The position numbers were made by a program, and so were the translations under genes. From Litoditis marina (Eukaryota > Nematoda > Chromadorea > Rhabditida > Rhabditidae), in NCBI GenBank assembly GCA_964036275.1, contig OZ038439.1:5041912-5105911 (forward strand): a DNA stretch of 64,000 nt, in the 5' to 3' direction. Positions 1-11,640 of this stretch are shown here, piece by piece. Under the pieces are notes generated by a model. It saw nothing but the letters and a program-made list of their open reading frames with translations. It ran no database searches and had not been told where the DNA came from. How positions within the stretch are numbered: position 1 is the first letter of the stretch; the number at the start of each line of letters is the position of its first letter.

Positions 1-1226
1 AAACAGAATTACACCAAAGTTTTCTCGAAAGCAAGGAAATAACCGATTATATCCATATTTAAACAAGTTCCTAAAGTTAGTTTGATACACTGAGTTTACT
101 TTTAGAAACGTTTTTGAATTTTCAAATTTTCAAAAGTGTTTGTCATCAACATTATTTTGTTTACAAATTTTGATATTTAAAGGGGGCAGAAAGGAAAGCT
201 ATTTTAGGTACCCCGGGGTACCTAAATATAACGTTGCGCGCGCCATAACAGGCGAACACGTGTCAACCGTGTGCAAATTAGATTCGTTAGTTTGAATTAA
301 AAGTTATACTTATCGGTTTCTCTTGATAAGCTCTTTTATATTAATTTTCTTCTCTGTCCCCTTTTAATAAAACAGCCCGCGGCTGTTTTGAGTTCCGTTT
401 CAATCCAATATTTTCGTTATGAAGAGCCACTTCACACACAAATCCCGCTTTTCACCACTCACAATGAAAATTATTGCGTTTTCATCCAATATCATATCTG
501 GTTAGTTTTTTGAGAACCAATTTGATTTTGTTGTTTATGTGTATAACTTTTGTACGAAAAATACAAAGTTCAACTCTAAGTCATCTTCGGAACATAGAAA
601 ATTTCCGTTATCATGTTTAGTTGGGATCGCTGCTGATTTTTTCTTCAGCTTCAGATTTTCGTGTCGTCACTAAATTTCGGACACTCAAAGAAATTGTAGT
701 TGCAACTGAAGTTGTTGCTGAATTTGATAGTTTTGTAATCGATTGACCAATGGTAGAATGTTTTTCACCGTTTTGGTTCACGAATTTACAAATAAAATAT
801 CTCTCGATTATGTGCTATTGACCAGAGTATCAACGCGAAATGTGACTCCGAATACTAATCGGGAAAGATCCGTTCATTAGTAGAAAACTCATGTATTCGA
901 ATGAATGTTCTGCGAGCATGTTTTACATCGCTGTTGATTCCAACCTACAGCCTAACAGTCTTCTCGACGACAGAAGTTTTCTTTATCTTACATAACTTGC
1001 TCTCTGGCTCTTTTTTCTTGTCTGCTTTTCGATATCCGAAAAGCATGTGCAACTTTTGTATACTTTTGTATTGATGTATTGATGTATTTATTGATTGTAT
1101 TGATTGTATTGATTGATTTATCTATTTTTTCTGTATGAGAAATCAATTATCTGTCTATTTTCCTGATTGATATCTGGAAATACGGCGTCGGTTCAGTAGA
1201 AAACAAACATTTGTCCACGGTCTCCC
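1..1226. other. Gene-free AT-rich stretch
   Basis: I see no supported exon here. The stretch is AT-rich, with a short TTGATGTAT/TTGATTGTAT simple repeat near 1070-1115 and a palindromic GGTACCCCGGGGTACC block near 207-222. No long ORF and no splice-bounded coding segment stand out. Confidence 0.5.
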
Positions 1227-1379
1227 ATGTCTTCATTACACGCACTCTACACACAAGATCTCAAACAAATGAGAAAAGAAGAAAACATTCCCGATCGGAT
1301 CAAATTCGCAAGAAGCGAAGAAAAAGTCTGCAAATCGCGGTGTTTTCAAAAGTCGTCAAGCAAAAGGTTCAAGTGCCAG
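1227..1379 (+). CDS. Possible first exon, unidentified small basic Cys-containing protein
   Basis: An ATG at 1227 opens 51 codons that end exactly at a CAG/GTAAAT donor. The peptide is lysine- and arginine-rich and has three cysteines near its end (VCKSRC, then FKC). No signal peptide is visible and I do not recognise a family. I found no convincing downstream exon, so this may be a chance ORF. The only support is the clean donor and a codon pattern less AT-biased than its surroundings. Confidence 0.2.
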
Positions 1380-2032
1380 GTAAATTCGCTTCAAATGGAA
1401 GAGCAAATCTTAAAGGTTCATTGGTACAAAAGGTTGAATGAGTCCAGGATAATAATTAGAATATCATTAATGGATTGCCTTTTTGTACAAGTTGCTAGTT
1501 CGCGTCTTTTTTGTGGGGTTTCTAATTGACGAGACAGTGGGTAACACTAAATGTAACGTGAGAATACGGCAGATTTTCCTGGCATATTTGGCAGGACTAT
1601 CTTGTATTCTTGATGCTAATCTGTGGACTAGTTGTGTGGATAGAAACTATTCTGGGATTGTGCAATATTATGATTCTCACAGGTCTTTCTTTTCCCGTTT
1701 AAGAGTTTTGTATCTAACAAATCCAGCATTCTGGTTTCACATTTTTACATTCCACAATTGAAACTTGTTCCTACTGCCCTGATTCAGGTTTTTTTTATAT
1801 TTCCCAATTTCAACTTGTGTTCCCATTTTTTTCACATACAAGTGGTATTTCTGTGAAAGTGGGTCGGACTTCGCGAGTTATGCAATTTACACGGCTAAAT
1901 GGGGAGGCGAACAATAGAAATAGGGAGGGATGACCTGGTTAGAGAGAGAGAGAGAGAGGGTTGAGAGAGGGTGAGGGAAGAGAGAGGGAAAACGGGTTAG
2001 GAGGGGAATACCTCCGGACATATTTAACTACA
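1380..2032. other. Non-coding stretch with GA tract
   Basis: Open frames here are short and not splice-bounded. A GA-rich run lies at about 1941-1990. No gene is supported. Confidence 0.4.
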
Positions 2033-2185
2033 GAGGCCCTATTCGTGAACATCCCGAACTTTTTATCTCATTCTGCGTCTCTTACTTTGCACTGTGTCTC
2101 ATCGTAATGTCAGAGCAGAGAAATAGCGCATGTTTGAGGACACGCAGAGTTGGATAAAAAATCCGGGATATTCATGAACACAAAT
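2033..2185. mobile_element. MITE copy, GAGACGCAG family (degenerate)
   Basis: This shares the core 'gcgtctct ... agcagagaaatagcg ... acgcag' and the flanking CCGGGAT/ATCCCG-type ends with copies near 11.5, 16.9, 17.4 and 36.3 kb. Imperfect terminal inverted repeats and a dispersed occurrence fit a non-autonomous DNA transposon. Confidence 0.45.
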
Positions 2186-2409
2186 GCCTATGACAATTCT
2201 TTCTAATATTCTGAACCGATTACATCGAAACAATCGTGTTCCAGAAGTTTTGATGTAAATGAAGTTGCCTGGCTCTATATCTACCGAGTATCTATTGTAA
2301 AAAATCAATTCTTGTAACACTTTACAAAGTAAATACGTTTCGTTGTGCAACATTCTGAAGATAATAACAAACACAATGTTGACGTTGTCTAATTACTAAT
2401 TGACTTATT

Positions 2410-2549
2410 TACTGTTAGTCAATAGCACGTGAAATGAACGAAACAGAAACAATTAAACACAGCAGAACTCAGAAACGTGCAACTACAAAGTGCACGATTT
2501 CTCATTAGATATATAACTTCACGTGACTATTCAATTTTCTTCTAGTGTA
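2410..2549 (+). mobile_element. MITE copy, CTATACT..AGTATAG family
   Basis: The copy starts TACTGTTAGTCAA and ends CTTCTAGTGTA. Internal landmarks are ACACAGCAGAACTCA, AAAGTGCACGAT and TTCACGTGACTATTCA. Similar ~130-bp copies occur near 7.6, 8.6, 28.6, 33.1 and 35.0 kb, which establishes a dispersed family. Confidence 0.65.
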
Positions 2550-2939
2550 CCATCTTTAAACTGTGGGAGACTCAGAATATGTCTATTTTCTCACTACTGT
2601 GTGTTTGACAAGGTTCTGTTGAAGTGGATTATCTCCCATTACTCTATTTGAGATTTTTCCGCGCCGCTTCGAAAAAAGTGGAAGAGTAAACTTAAGAGTC
2701 TAGGGCAGAAACCCATTCTACTCACATTCAGCAAGATGCGCACAATCATGTAGTGTATTCTCCATTGCTCTTTTTTTATTTTTGTGCAAAAGGCACGATC
2801 CAGCTATTCTATGACACAGTATTCGTGGATTGATCTCCGTGTTTTGGTCATGAATTGAAGGATATGTACAGTGCACATATTAATTACAACTAGTCTTCAT
2901 ATTTTCTGAAGTGAGCTTTGTAGGCCAAAATGTGACGGT

Positions 2940-3062
2940 TTACTTCACGCTGCGTTTCTCGTTTAGGGTTAAGCGCACTAGTCCTGAGGTTCGGCCAGAC
3001 GTGGGAGCAGAGAAATAGCGTATATTTAATGAGACGCAGGTTCGAGGCTAAATATGGGGAAA
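2940..3062. mobile_element. Partial MITE copy, GAGACGCAG family
   Basis: The segment carries 'tgcgtttctcg', 'agcagagaaatagcg' and 'gagacgcag' in the same order as the 11.5-kb copy. Its ends are degenerate. Confidence 0.35.
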
Positions 3063-3189
3063 CTCCTGCACACAACCTCTGCTCTCTTCACCTCGCAGTC
3101 CTCCATTTTTTGTGGAAACCTGTAACTTCAACCAACTGATTAAAGTATAACTAATTGTAACTTGAACTAATTCACTAATTTAACTCCGT

Positions 3190-3290
3190 TCAACTTTTTT
3201 TCTGAATCGCGCGCAGCGCGAAGCGCTGTGCGAGATTTGTCTTTGGTCCGGCTAATGCGCGCCTCCGTTTTTTTAGTTTACCCACAAAAA
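3190..3290 (+). repeat. Dispersed repeat end with GCGCGAAGCGC core
   Basis: A GC-rich core (GCGCGCAGCGCGAAGCGC) followed by 'gagatttgtctttggtccggc' recurs in reverse orientation near 41,255-41,310. This suggests a shared repeat terminus. No coding content is visible. Confidence 0.4.
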
Positions 3291-3734
3291 AGCTCAACTT
3301 TGCAGAACAAAACTTTTAAGAATTAGGAAATGTTTTACAGCATATTTGCAAGTTGTGTCCCAAATTTGAACAAAATCCGTTGAGTTTGAGCTCAGTTATG
3401 ACGTTTTCGCTTCATCCAGAGCGCCAACTTCCGTCGTGTGTCCTTCCTTCCGTTGTGCGCAGGTGCCATATCTCGGTCATAACTGACCAGATTTGGCTAA
3501 AATTTGTAGTGATGACAGAACTCATATAAAAATTGAATGAGCGCAAGTTTTTTTCTGAAAAAAATTAATTTTCACCAAGTTACGACCTTTCGAAATAAAT
3601 GTCTCTGCGTCTCTTCATTTTGTGCACTCTCTCGCTCTCTCTGTCAGGTCGATTAAGCAAACTCACAAACTGTCTTGTAAGTTAGGGTAAGACTGCCCGA
3701 TTTCGATGCAATTCAAACAGGATACCATCGTCAC

Positions 3735-4760
3735 TTCAGTTTAAATATTAAAGAATCTATTCATGACGTCATTCAGGATTCTGGAGATCAGATGACGTCA
3801 TCTTTGAAAAGTGCAAAGTTGCCCTCAAATATTTCTCCAAATGATGATAATAGTTGGCAAGTGAGTTGATAACGATGGAAATTCATCTAAACATGTCGTA
3901 TTCCGAGATTCTGGAGGCCAGATGACGTCAAATTTTTTGAAAGTACAAAGTTGACGTCAAATTATGCTTCAAATGATAATAATAGTGGGCGACTGGTTTA
4001 ATAACGATAGAACTTCATCTAAACATGTCGTTATCTGAGATTCTGGAGGCCAGGGGACTTAATACTGGAAAATACAAAGTTGACGTCAAATATTTCTCCA
4101 AATGATGACAATAGTTGGCGAGTGGGTTATTAACGATAGAGCTCCATCGAAAGGTGTCGTATTCTGGAATTCTGAAAGCCAGATGACGTCATATTCAAAA
4201 GTTCAAAGTTGACGTCAAATATGTTCACAAATGATAATAATAGTTGGCAAGTGGGGTATTAACGGTGGAACTGCATCTGAACATGACGTATTCTGGAATT
4301 CTGAAAGCCGGATGACGTCATTTTTGAAAAGTGCAAAGTTGACGTCACATATATTTTCAAATAATGGTAATATCTTAGAAAGGGTCAATTAACGGTGAAA
4401 ATCAATCTAAGAGTGACGTATTCTGGGACTCTGGAGACCAGATGACGTCATTTTTGAAAAGTGCAAAGTTGACGTCACATATATTTTTAAATGTGAAAAT
4501 ATCTCAAAAATGGTATATTAACGATGAAACTTCATCTAAATATGACATATTCTGGAATTCAGGAGGCCAGATCTCAGATGACGTGAATTTTAAAAATAAA
4601 TTGACGTGAAATATGTTTTCGAATGCTGAAAGTTTCTTAAAAATGGTCGATTTACGGTGAAACTTAATTCAAACATGATGTTTTCTCGGATTCTGAAGGG
4701 CAGATAAAGTAAGTTTTCAGAGCCGCAATGTTGACGTCATTTTTTTCGAATGGTGGTAAT
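3735..4760. repeat. Degenerate ~130-bp tandem array rich in TGACGTCA
   Basis: About eight diverged units follow each other. Each carries 'attctggaggccagatgacgtca', then 'aaagtgcaaagttgacgtcaaat', then 'aatgataataatagttgg' and a 'ttaacgatgg' block. Landmarks recur near 3778, 3908, 4041, 4170, 4300, 4430, 4556 and 4690, a spacing of about 130. The palindrome TGACGTCA, a CRE/bZIP consensus, appears up to twice per unit and is better preserved than the surrounding bases. Confidence 0.75.
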
Positions 4761-4854
4761 ACTTGACAAGTGGTTCATCAAGAAAACAATTTTATCTTCA
4801 CCGTACAGATCAAACTACCCTTCTACATACCTACGGCATGTATACAAAAAGAGA

Positions 4855-5377
4855 AAAATTCATGAAAAAGTGGGGGCCCAACGACTGTGAGATTTGTCTT
4901 CTGCTGTGCGCCCCTTAGACAACTAGTCTCAAATGGAACAGCTACTGCTACAAAAAGCGAAAAATACTCTAGTATAACTATGTTCATTACAAACATACAA
5001 AAGTCGTAAAATATTTTTTCAGACCTGTAAACTAGAATCTACAAATCACAGCTGCGTGAGAGAGAACAACTGTTGAATAATATGCGAAGTGTTATATAAT
5101 CTAGAGTTGAAGTAATGACCACAAATGCATACCATTGTGTAAAAACCCGGATCTTTATGGTTGACTACGTTGAGTTAACATCTGTGATTCGTAGATTCTA
5201 GTTTACAGGTTTGAAAAAATATTTTACGACTTTTGTATGTTTGTAATGAACATAGTTATACTAGAGTATTTTTCGCTTTTTGTAGCAGTAGCTGTTCCAT
5301 TTGAGACTAGTTGTCTAAGGGGCGCACAGCAGAAGACAAATCTCACAGTCGTTGGGCCCCCACTTTTTCATGAATTT
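4855..5377. mobile_element. Foldback (long-palindrome) DNA transposon
   Basis: The left arm (about 4855-5052) is the near-perfect reverse complement of the right arm (about 5183-5377), around a ~130-bp unique spacer. The ends read ATTCATGAAAAAGTGGGGG and the reverse. The outer AAAAAGTGGGGG resembles the ends of the foldback element at 39,445-39,812, so the two may belong to one superfamily. No transposase ORF is inside. Confidence 0.75.
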
Positions 5378-5540
5378 CAACCTTTATGTTCATTTGATAG
5401 TCCTCCTCTTTTTTCCCGGAATCGGGGTGAAAACCAGAAGTTGTCGGCGATCTTCGTTCGCCCCTGTAGGCACACAATGTCGCCGGAATCTCATTCTCCC
5501 GCGCACCACATTTCTGTCACTAAAACATGCTCCCATGTGA

Positions 5541-5577
<37 letters not shown>

Positions 5578-6749
5578 CTCTCTCTCTTTTTTGTTCTTCA
5601 ATTTCATTGATTTTTTCTGTCATCATTCTGATTCTTTCATCTATCTCTCCCTTCCACTTTATTTTGCTCCATCTCTTGCTCTTCTCTATACACTAAACTA
5701 CTGATTTGATTCACAATTGCAAGTCAGAATCAAGTTAGCAACATCTCACAACAAGCAAGGCAAGCTATTTCTGTTGGTTTTCTTCGGTTTCCTGTTCAAT
5801 TCGAAATCTGTTCCCCATCTAATCTCGTTTCACTATCTCTTCTCAGAACACCACATGGATGCCGCGATTCTCTGGTACATCTCGAAAAGTACACTTTCTC
5901 TCTATTACACTTGCTATTCAACTATTAACTTTCGCACTCTAAAATATCATAATATGTGTACATGTATTCGATCTTATTGACAGCTCGGTTGTAATTATAT
6001 TGAGCACCCAAGTGAACCTTTTTTATTTTTGAAGTTTCATGTATTTTGTAATGTACTAGTCCTCATTTCCGTCAGTTTTACTGAAAAGTCTGAGGATGTC
6101 TGTTTTATAGAGTAAACCTAGCTTGGATAACCGTTAAACTTGGAAGCAGTCAGAATCAGCCAGAAAGTTTGAATGGCTTCCTGCCAAAGTCTCAGAGAGA
6201 ATGACTGGCACTATATATTTTTTCTATCTGTAACTGATTTGAAAGTTCCATTTTCAAATCTTGTGTGTTTAAACGGCACCGGGAAAAAATTGAGCTCAAT
6301 AAAAGGTATGTGTTCAATAAGAATTAGGGTACACCTTGAGTACATCTATTCCATTCTTCACAAAGTCCTAGTACACAAATATACTTGTTCGAATACAAAA
6401 AACCGAACAGACCGTGAAATGATAAACTACTCAATTAATGTTTCTTTACGATTCACGTGACCATTCATTTCACTAGTATTTTCCTGTTCTATCATCAACT
6501 GTTTTAGTAGTTATCTTCTTCTTTCCAATTTATGTAACCCGTTCCCTTTTCTCTTATTGCCCATATCTAACCCCGCCAAGGTCATTTCCCCAGCTGTACA
6601 AGGAAACAGTTATATCACAAAACACCGCTCACTACTTTTTACTAGAAGTCGCATGAATAGTCACGTCACATTAGCGTTATAATATAATGAGGCATTGTGA
6701 ACTTTGAGTTTTATTTCTCGTATTTCGTTCCATCTTCATTTTTTTCGAA
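5378..6749. other. Non-coding stretch with CT microsatellite
   Basis: A (CT)n tract occupies about 5541-5590. The long frame crossing it is low-complexity and not splice-bounded. Near 6400-6480 and 6640-6700 there are partial copies of the CTATACT MITE family, and near 6146-6220 a fragment of the CACTGAGAC family. No gene is supported. Confidence 0.45.
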
Positions 6750-6882
6750 CTAATTCAAGAAGGACGATTATGTGGTCCAATCGCAACGCTTCAGTCCTTT
6801 GAACTGCAATATATTTTTCAATTGCAGTTTAAAGGACCGATGTCACGGGATTGGTCCAAATAATCGTCCTTCTTTAAATTAG
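6750..6882. mobile_element. MITE, imperfect hairpin with CTAATTCAAGAAGGACGATT ends
   Basis: The left half through 'gtggtccaatcg...tttgaactgcaat' is mirrored by 'attgcagtttaaaggacc...ggattggtcc...aatcgtccttctttaaattag'. The whole segment folds into one hairpin of about 60-bp arms. There is no coding capacity. Confidence 0.7.
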
Positions 6883-7552
6883 AATTCGAGTCTTATTGCG
6901 TCATTAGTATAAATCCCAGTTTTCTTTTCATCGCGCAACACTTTCATTAAACTTTAATTACACTCCCAGCATTTGATGCGGATTCCTTTTTGCACTTTTT
7001 TAGTTGAAGTTTTCAGAAATATCATCTAACAATCTTCTAGTTCATTCTTATTTCCATTATATTCAATCAAAGTTCAGGTTTGCTTAGTGCTGAGCACAAA
7101 ATGGTTCAATTCATTGCTACAGTCCCCTTACTTACAGGGAACAAAACCTTTTGCTTGACTTTCTATGAATTTAATTTTTAGTCTTTAAGTTCGATGATGG
7201 CCCAACCCTCTGAGAAAACTTAAAAATCGTCTCGAATATTGGGTCGAAATGTTTTTTCTGCTAATATTTTAGTGAGCACATTACCCTTTTTTCTTACCAA
7301 TAACAATTCCGCTCACTGTTGGAAGATTTTGCGTTTTGTCACTTGGCCGAAAATGAATCACAAATCGCAAGCCTTGTGCACATAGAATATGTCCCCCAAT
7401 ACGTTTTCGGTGAAAAAAGTGTTAGAAACAGTTTTTTTTTCGGAGATTTTACAGTTGAATGTCGAGTTTTGTTTTTGCTACACTTATATGTAGGAATAGA
7501 AATTTCACGTTAAACATGGATGAACATTACGAAACTAGGTATAAAGTATTGA

Positions 7553-7677
7553 TTATACTTGCAGTTAAGTGAATAGTAACGGAAAAAACTGGCATTCTGC
7601 ATTTTGTAATTATATGGTTTTGAATTCTGCTGTGTTTAACATGTTTCACGTAACTGTGTAATTGACTTACAGTATAT
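7553..7677 (-). mobile_element. MITE copy, CTATACT..AGTATAG family
   Basis: Antisense copy: 'gtgaatagtaac', 'attctgctgtgtttaacatgtttcacgtaac' and a terminal 'cagtatat' match the family read in reverse. Confidence 0.55.
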
Positions 7678-8557
7678 CAGCATGTTATACTGTTTTTAGC
7701 AGTCTCTTGAGTTAGGTTTATTTTATTTAATGTAATTATGATGGTTCAATCACCCCTATGTTGTGATAACACATCCGAGAGTTGGTTTTCCTCAATTTTT
7801 TTCCATAAAAGAAGAGAGAGTATTTTTGAGATGTAAAAAATCATGGTTCCAAAATATATTTCCTTTTATTACATCTTGGTAGAACTGCCAATAAAAACGT
7901 TATCTGATTGTTGCTGAATAGAACTTTTTGTTCTTGATACCATAACGAGAAGTAGCTTTGTTACGAAAAGTGATTAGATTGATTTGTCAACACTTTCCAG
8001 GGTTCTCTCGTAACAATGAATCGTATTCACATAAAACTTCACATAACCGTTTCACATAAACTATATAACATGATCAGTCACCAATCCTCATTCAATCGAC
8101 ATTTTGAGCTGTATTTTGTTCTCATACACAGCATAACTTCCGTATTTCTCTAAAATAGTCCGAGATCATACTACAAACAGAAAAAAGAGAGGAGAAAAGA
8201 ATCGAAACTTCCGACAAAAGATCTAAAACTTCATAACTATATATTTATTTGATTAGTCACAAATCCTTGTTCAATCGACCATTTTGAGCTGTATTGTCTC
8301 GTTTTTCCCAAAACGAGGTTATACGGTGTTTGTTGATCTATTCTACTGTATCTATCGTTTGATCTCGTAGTTTTTCGGTCAAAATTCGTGAAAAAGGCCG
8401 TTTTTCGAGATCAAACTACAAGAAAAATCAGATCATTCTCGATGGTTTATTCTCATACACAGCACAAATCTTGTGTTTCGTGGAAAGAACATGAACGGTG
8501 ATCACACTACATGCACACCAAAAGCGAACTATTGGGTCAAATCTTTCTAAAGTAGGC

Positions 8558-8693
8558 CTATACTGTTAGTCAACTGCACAGTTGCGTGGAACATGTTGAA
8601 CACAGCAAAAATCAGAAACGGGCAAGGACAAAGTGCACGATGTCTCATTAGAATGCCAACTTTACGTGACTATTCACTTTACTTCTAGTATAT
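8558..8693 (+). mobile_element. MITE copy, CTATACT..AGTATAG family
   Basis: The ends CTATACTGTTAGTCAA and CTTCTAGTATA flank the family landmarks 'aacacagcaaaaatcagaaacg', 'aaagtgcacgatg' and 'ttacgtgactattcac'. Confidence 0.65.
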
Positions 8694-9710
8694 ATTTATG
8701 TTTTGCAAGGGGCTCTATCCCGTTGTGTTGGTAGTTTTAACCGGTCGTTTTTCGGTCAGAACCCGTAAAATGTGGCGTCGAGATCAAACTACAACAAATA
8801 TTTATCTACTATGTTCAGTTTTGTTCTGTGTTGCATGGCTTTTGGATAAACTGACCGTTTTTGTAACAAGCCGTTTTGTAATATGTAATGCCATGTGCCT
8901 GATGAACTGGTTTTTATGTGTACCTTATGTTATAATCCACCTTGTTTTGCTTCAGATAGTTGATGACATTATTGATTCTATTTCTTCTCTCTCTATTTCG
9001 CTTCTGTTTGTCCTCTCTCTCTCTCTCCTCTTTTTTCTCCAAACTTTCTCACACCGACCATAGAAGTTTATGCCTCTATTCAGCGTGAGACTCACGGAAA
9101 AACAATAAACCTTCTGCACAATTTTTAATAAAAACTGATCAGTCCAGTCAACAAAAACGTTCAATAACTTTATAGTTCCATTGATTCAGGGGAATATATA
9201 TATATAAGTTTTGTTTAGGAAAAGTATTTTTTTCCAGAAAAATTGAGGAACTACCAGGTGGTTCTTCAATGCTATTTTTGAATAGTGTAACATTTTGTAA
9301 CCTGATCAAACAACTTGGCTATAAGTATCGTGTTTTTGAACAAAACTTATTCGTAATTTTATTGGCACGCTGCCCAAACCCAGTTACGAATGGTAAGAAC
9401 TATACCATGAAAACGTCAACTGTAAACAATTTTAGCCCAGTTTTTATGACTTCTCAATGTTACTCAACCACATTTTGTTGCGAACCACTCCATTCATATT
9501 TAGCCTTGACACTATTGCTCATATTGAAAGTCACAAATGATCTCAAACTGTGACTGTATCTAGCCGACATTACTGAGTCGAGTTTGTTGTCTCGCTAAAC
9601 TTTCACTACACAATATGAATGAAAAAGGTTGTAACGGATACTGATTGTACACTTCTATATGTATGTTCGATTTATTCAAAGCTCCATAAGTTCCAATGTT
9701 GCAGTACATG

Positions 9711-9939
9711 TATAGTTCACACCATTCCAACTGAGACTCCTACAGTAACCGTACAAACTTTCCGAAGGCTGTTGTGAAGCTGAAAATATAGTTCATGGAA
9801 AGTGCTCACGTATATTTACTGAGAAGGAGAATGAGGTACGAAAATCCTCAACTTCTCCCATCAAAAGTAAGTGAGCGAAACGGCTTGGCAATTTTGAAAT
9901 CCTACTGTAGGAGTCTCAGTAAGAATGGAAAAGACTATA
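9711..9939. mobile_element. MITE with TATAGT..CTCCTACAGTA inverted ends
   Basis: It begins TATAGTTCACACCATTCCAA followed by CTGAGACTCCTACAGTA and ends with the reverse complement of that block plus GACTATA. A second copy lies in the opposite orientation at 37,407-37,641 and shares interior sequence (for example 'actttccgaaggctgttgtgaagctg'). A partial copy lies at 15,122-15,268. Confidence 0.7.
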
Positions 9940-10215
9940 CACGAACACGTGTAGGAAAGAATCAAGTGGTTGTCTGTATAAAACTAGAAATTCACTCTCA
10001 TCACGCAAACTCTTTCACACCACCCTGTGATCTATTTCTTTCTCAACCATTCTTTTGAGCTGGTCTTCTTATTCCCTACCACTAGCGAGTGAAAGCGTTG
10101 TTCTCGAGCTTATCTACGTCTCTATATTTATGTAATGTATAATTATTCAATCTAAGAAAACTCGTATATATTAGTAGAAGTTGCTTTGCTTGCACATATA
10201 CCCTTTATCTTTCAG

Positions 10216-11380
10216 ATGTTGATCTTTCTGTGTCTGCTCCCTCTCACTCTCTCTGCCAGATACCCCGATCCCCCGGTCTTCGCCGCCGTTCAACACTATC
10301 CCTCCATCTGCTATCTACCTCCCGGTAAGTCGATTCTGCTCTCTTTCTCTGCCTATCCTGTTAGATCTTTTTTTTTCTCTCTCTCTCTCTCTCTTCTTTG
10401 TAACGACTCTACTTTCTCTCTCTTTCTCCCCCTCTGTTTCCCTCTCTTTCTTTCTCTCTCTCTCTTTCTCTATCTTCTTCCATATTTTAACTTTTAACTC
10501 GGTCTATCTCCCTTCACCTCTCTTCCATTGAATGAGAAGAGTTTCCAAACCTTTAAAGTGTACTGTATCTTGGCTGAAAGTTCGAAATTGGGTTCACCTG
10601 AATTTTGTCAACTTTTTCAACACTCTCGATTTTTTGATGCGCGAAAATTCCGGAATTCTAAAAGTTTATAGATGTAGATGTCTCAGTGACATGGAGCATA
10701 AAGAAATATGGTCAGTTGTGCGTTTTTTACGTGCTTTATATCAGTCACGTTACTGTAGGTTACACTGGCAGTAAAAATCGTGACGTCATGTGTGTTGCGG
10801 TAGCCAGAATTTTGTCTGTGTTCAGATTCTGGTCTGTGCACGACAATTTCGAGTTCGGAGGAGAATTCAGCTGATCTATTGACCAGATTCTACTTCGATT
10901 CGACGACACAACAATGTTATCCGTTTGGGGTACAGGGATGTGGAGGGAATGAGAATAGGTTAGAGAGGGGGAGAGAGAGAAAGAGAGAGAGAGAGAAAGA
11001 GAGAAAGAGAGAGAGACAGAGGAGAGAGAAGAGAGAAGGGAGGAGAGAGAACGTAGAGATAAGAGAAAGTGAGATGGAGGGTCGGGAGACAGAGAAAGGG
11101 AGAATGACAAAGAGAAAGAGAGGGAGAGAGAGAGGAGAGATAGATGAAGAGAGAGGGAGGGAGAGAGGAAGAGAGAATGAGAAATAGAGGGGGAGATAGG
11201 TGAAAGAGAGAGATAGAGAGCTAGAGAAAGGAAGAAAATCTAAGAGAGAATGAGGAAGATGAAGAGAGAGAAGAAGAGAAAGAAAAAGAAGGAAGTCTTC
11301 AAGTACAGATTTGACCAAGCTATTTCAGATTCAAGACGCAATCCGACTGTCAAAAGTACTGCCAGCTGGACGTCAGATGA
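10216..11380 (+). CDS. Secreted single-domain Kunitz/BPTI protein (3 exons)
   Basis: My model has exons 10216-10324, 10826-10958 and 11329-11380, all with GT/AG sites and matching phases (1, then 2), giving 97 residues. A TTTCAG sits directly before the ATG, so it may be a trans-splice acceptor. Residues 1-14 (MLIFLCLLPLTLSA) are a signal peptide. The Kunitz domain follows: C-x8-C around PPDSGLC, then RFYFDS, C-x7-C, CGGNENRF and a final C-x3-C. All six cysteines are present. The stretch between the second and third Cys is about 10 residues longer than the usual 15 and carries a Ser/Glu-rich insert. The family inhibits serine proteases. The reactive-site residue after the second Cys is Thr, which does not suggest trypsin specificity (inference). 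Confidence 0.85.
10367..10485. repeat. CT-rich simple repeat in Kunitz intron 1
   Basis: Long CTCTCTCT runs follow the first donor. The ORFs they create are low-complexity. Confidence 0.8.
10960..11300. repeat. GA-rich simple repeat filling Kunitz intron 2
   Basis: Almost pure GAGAGA/GAAAGA sequence runs between the AG/GTTAGA donor and the TATTTCAG acceptor. Frames on both strands stay open only because of this composition. Confidence 0.85.
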
Positions 11381-11479
11381 CTTTCACGTTTTTTTTCTGC
11401 TTCTCATTTCATTCCATTCCTTCCACTGAACTCCTAGTCGAATATATAGTCACGTGTCACGTAAAAAAACATCAGAGTA

Positions 11480-11640
11480 CGTATTCTAGAATATCCCGCC
11501 ACTTTCATCCCATCCTGCGTCTCCTCGAACATACGCTATTTCTCTGCTCTTCCATCCCGTCGGGATGTAAGAGACGAGAAATAGTGAGGCAGAACGAGAG
11601 ACGCAGGATGGGATGAAGGTGCCGGGATCTTCTAGCATAC
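11480..11640. mobile_element. MITE, GAGACGCAG family, best copy
   Basis: The arms 'cccgccactttcatcccatcctgcgtctc' and 'gagacgcaggatgggatgaaggtgccggg' are inverted around 'acgctatttctctgctc...gagaaatagtg'. The outer bases TTCTAGAA and TTCTAGCA also mirror. A close copy lies at 36,236-36,401. Confidence 0.75.

Larger units (their letters stand above)
6883..10180. other. Gene-free stretch carrying several MITEs
   Basis: I see no splice-supported exon here. The open frames near 8.7-9.1 and 9.3-9.5 kb are AT-rich and one contains a CT tract. A pair of segments containing 'attttgagctgtattttg' and 'gatcaaactacaa' repeats near 8.09 and 8.27 kb. The recognisable content is the MITE copies listed separately. 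Confidence 0.45.

Noticed and set aside
5237..5704. 155-codon plus-strand ORF
   Set aside because: It starts inside the foldback arm and runs through a CT microsatellite, with no splice or motif support.
10760..11318. Long Ser/Leu- and Arg/Glu-rich ORFs on both strands
   Set aside because: They are artefacts of the GA tract in Kunitz intron 2.
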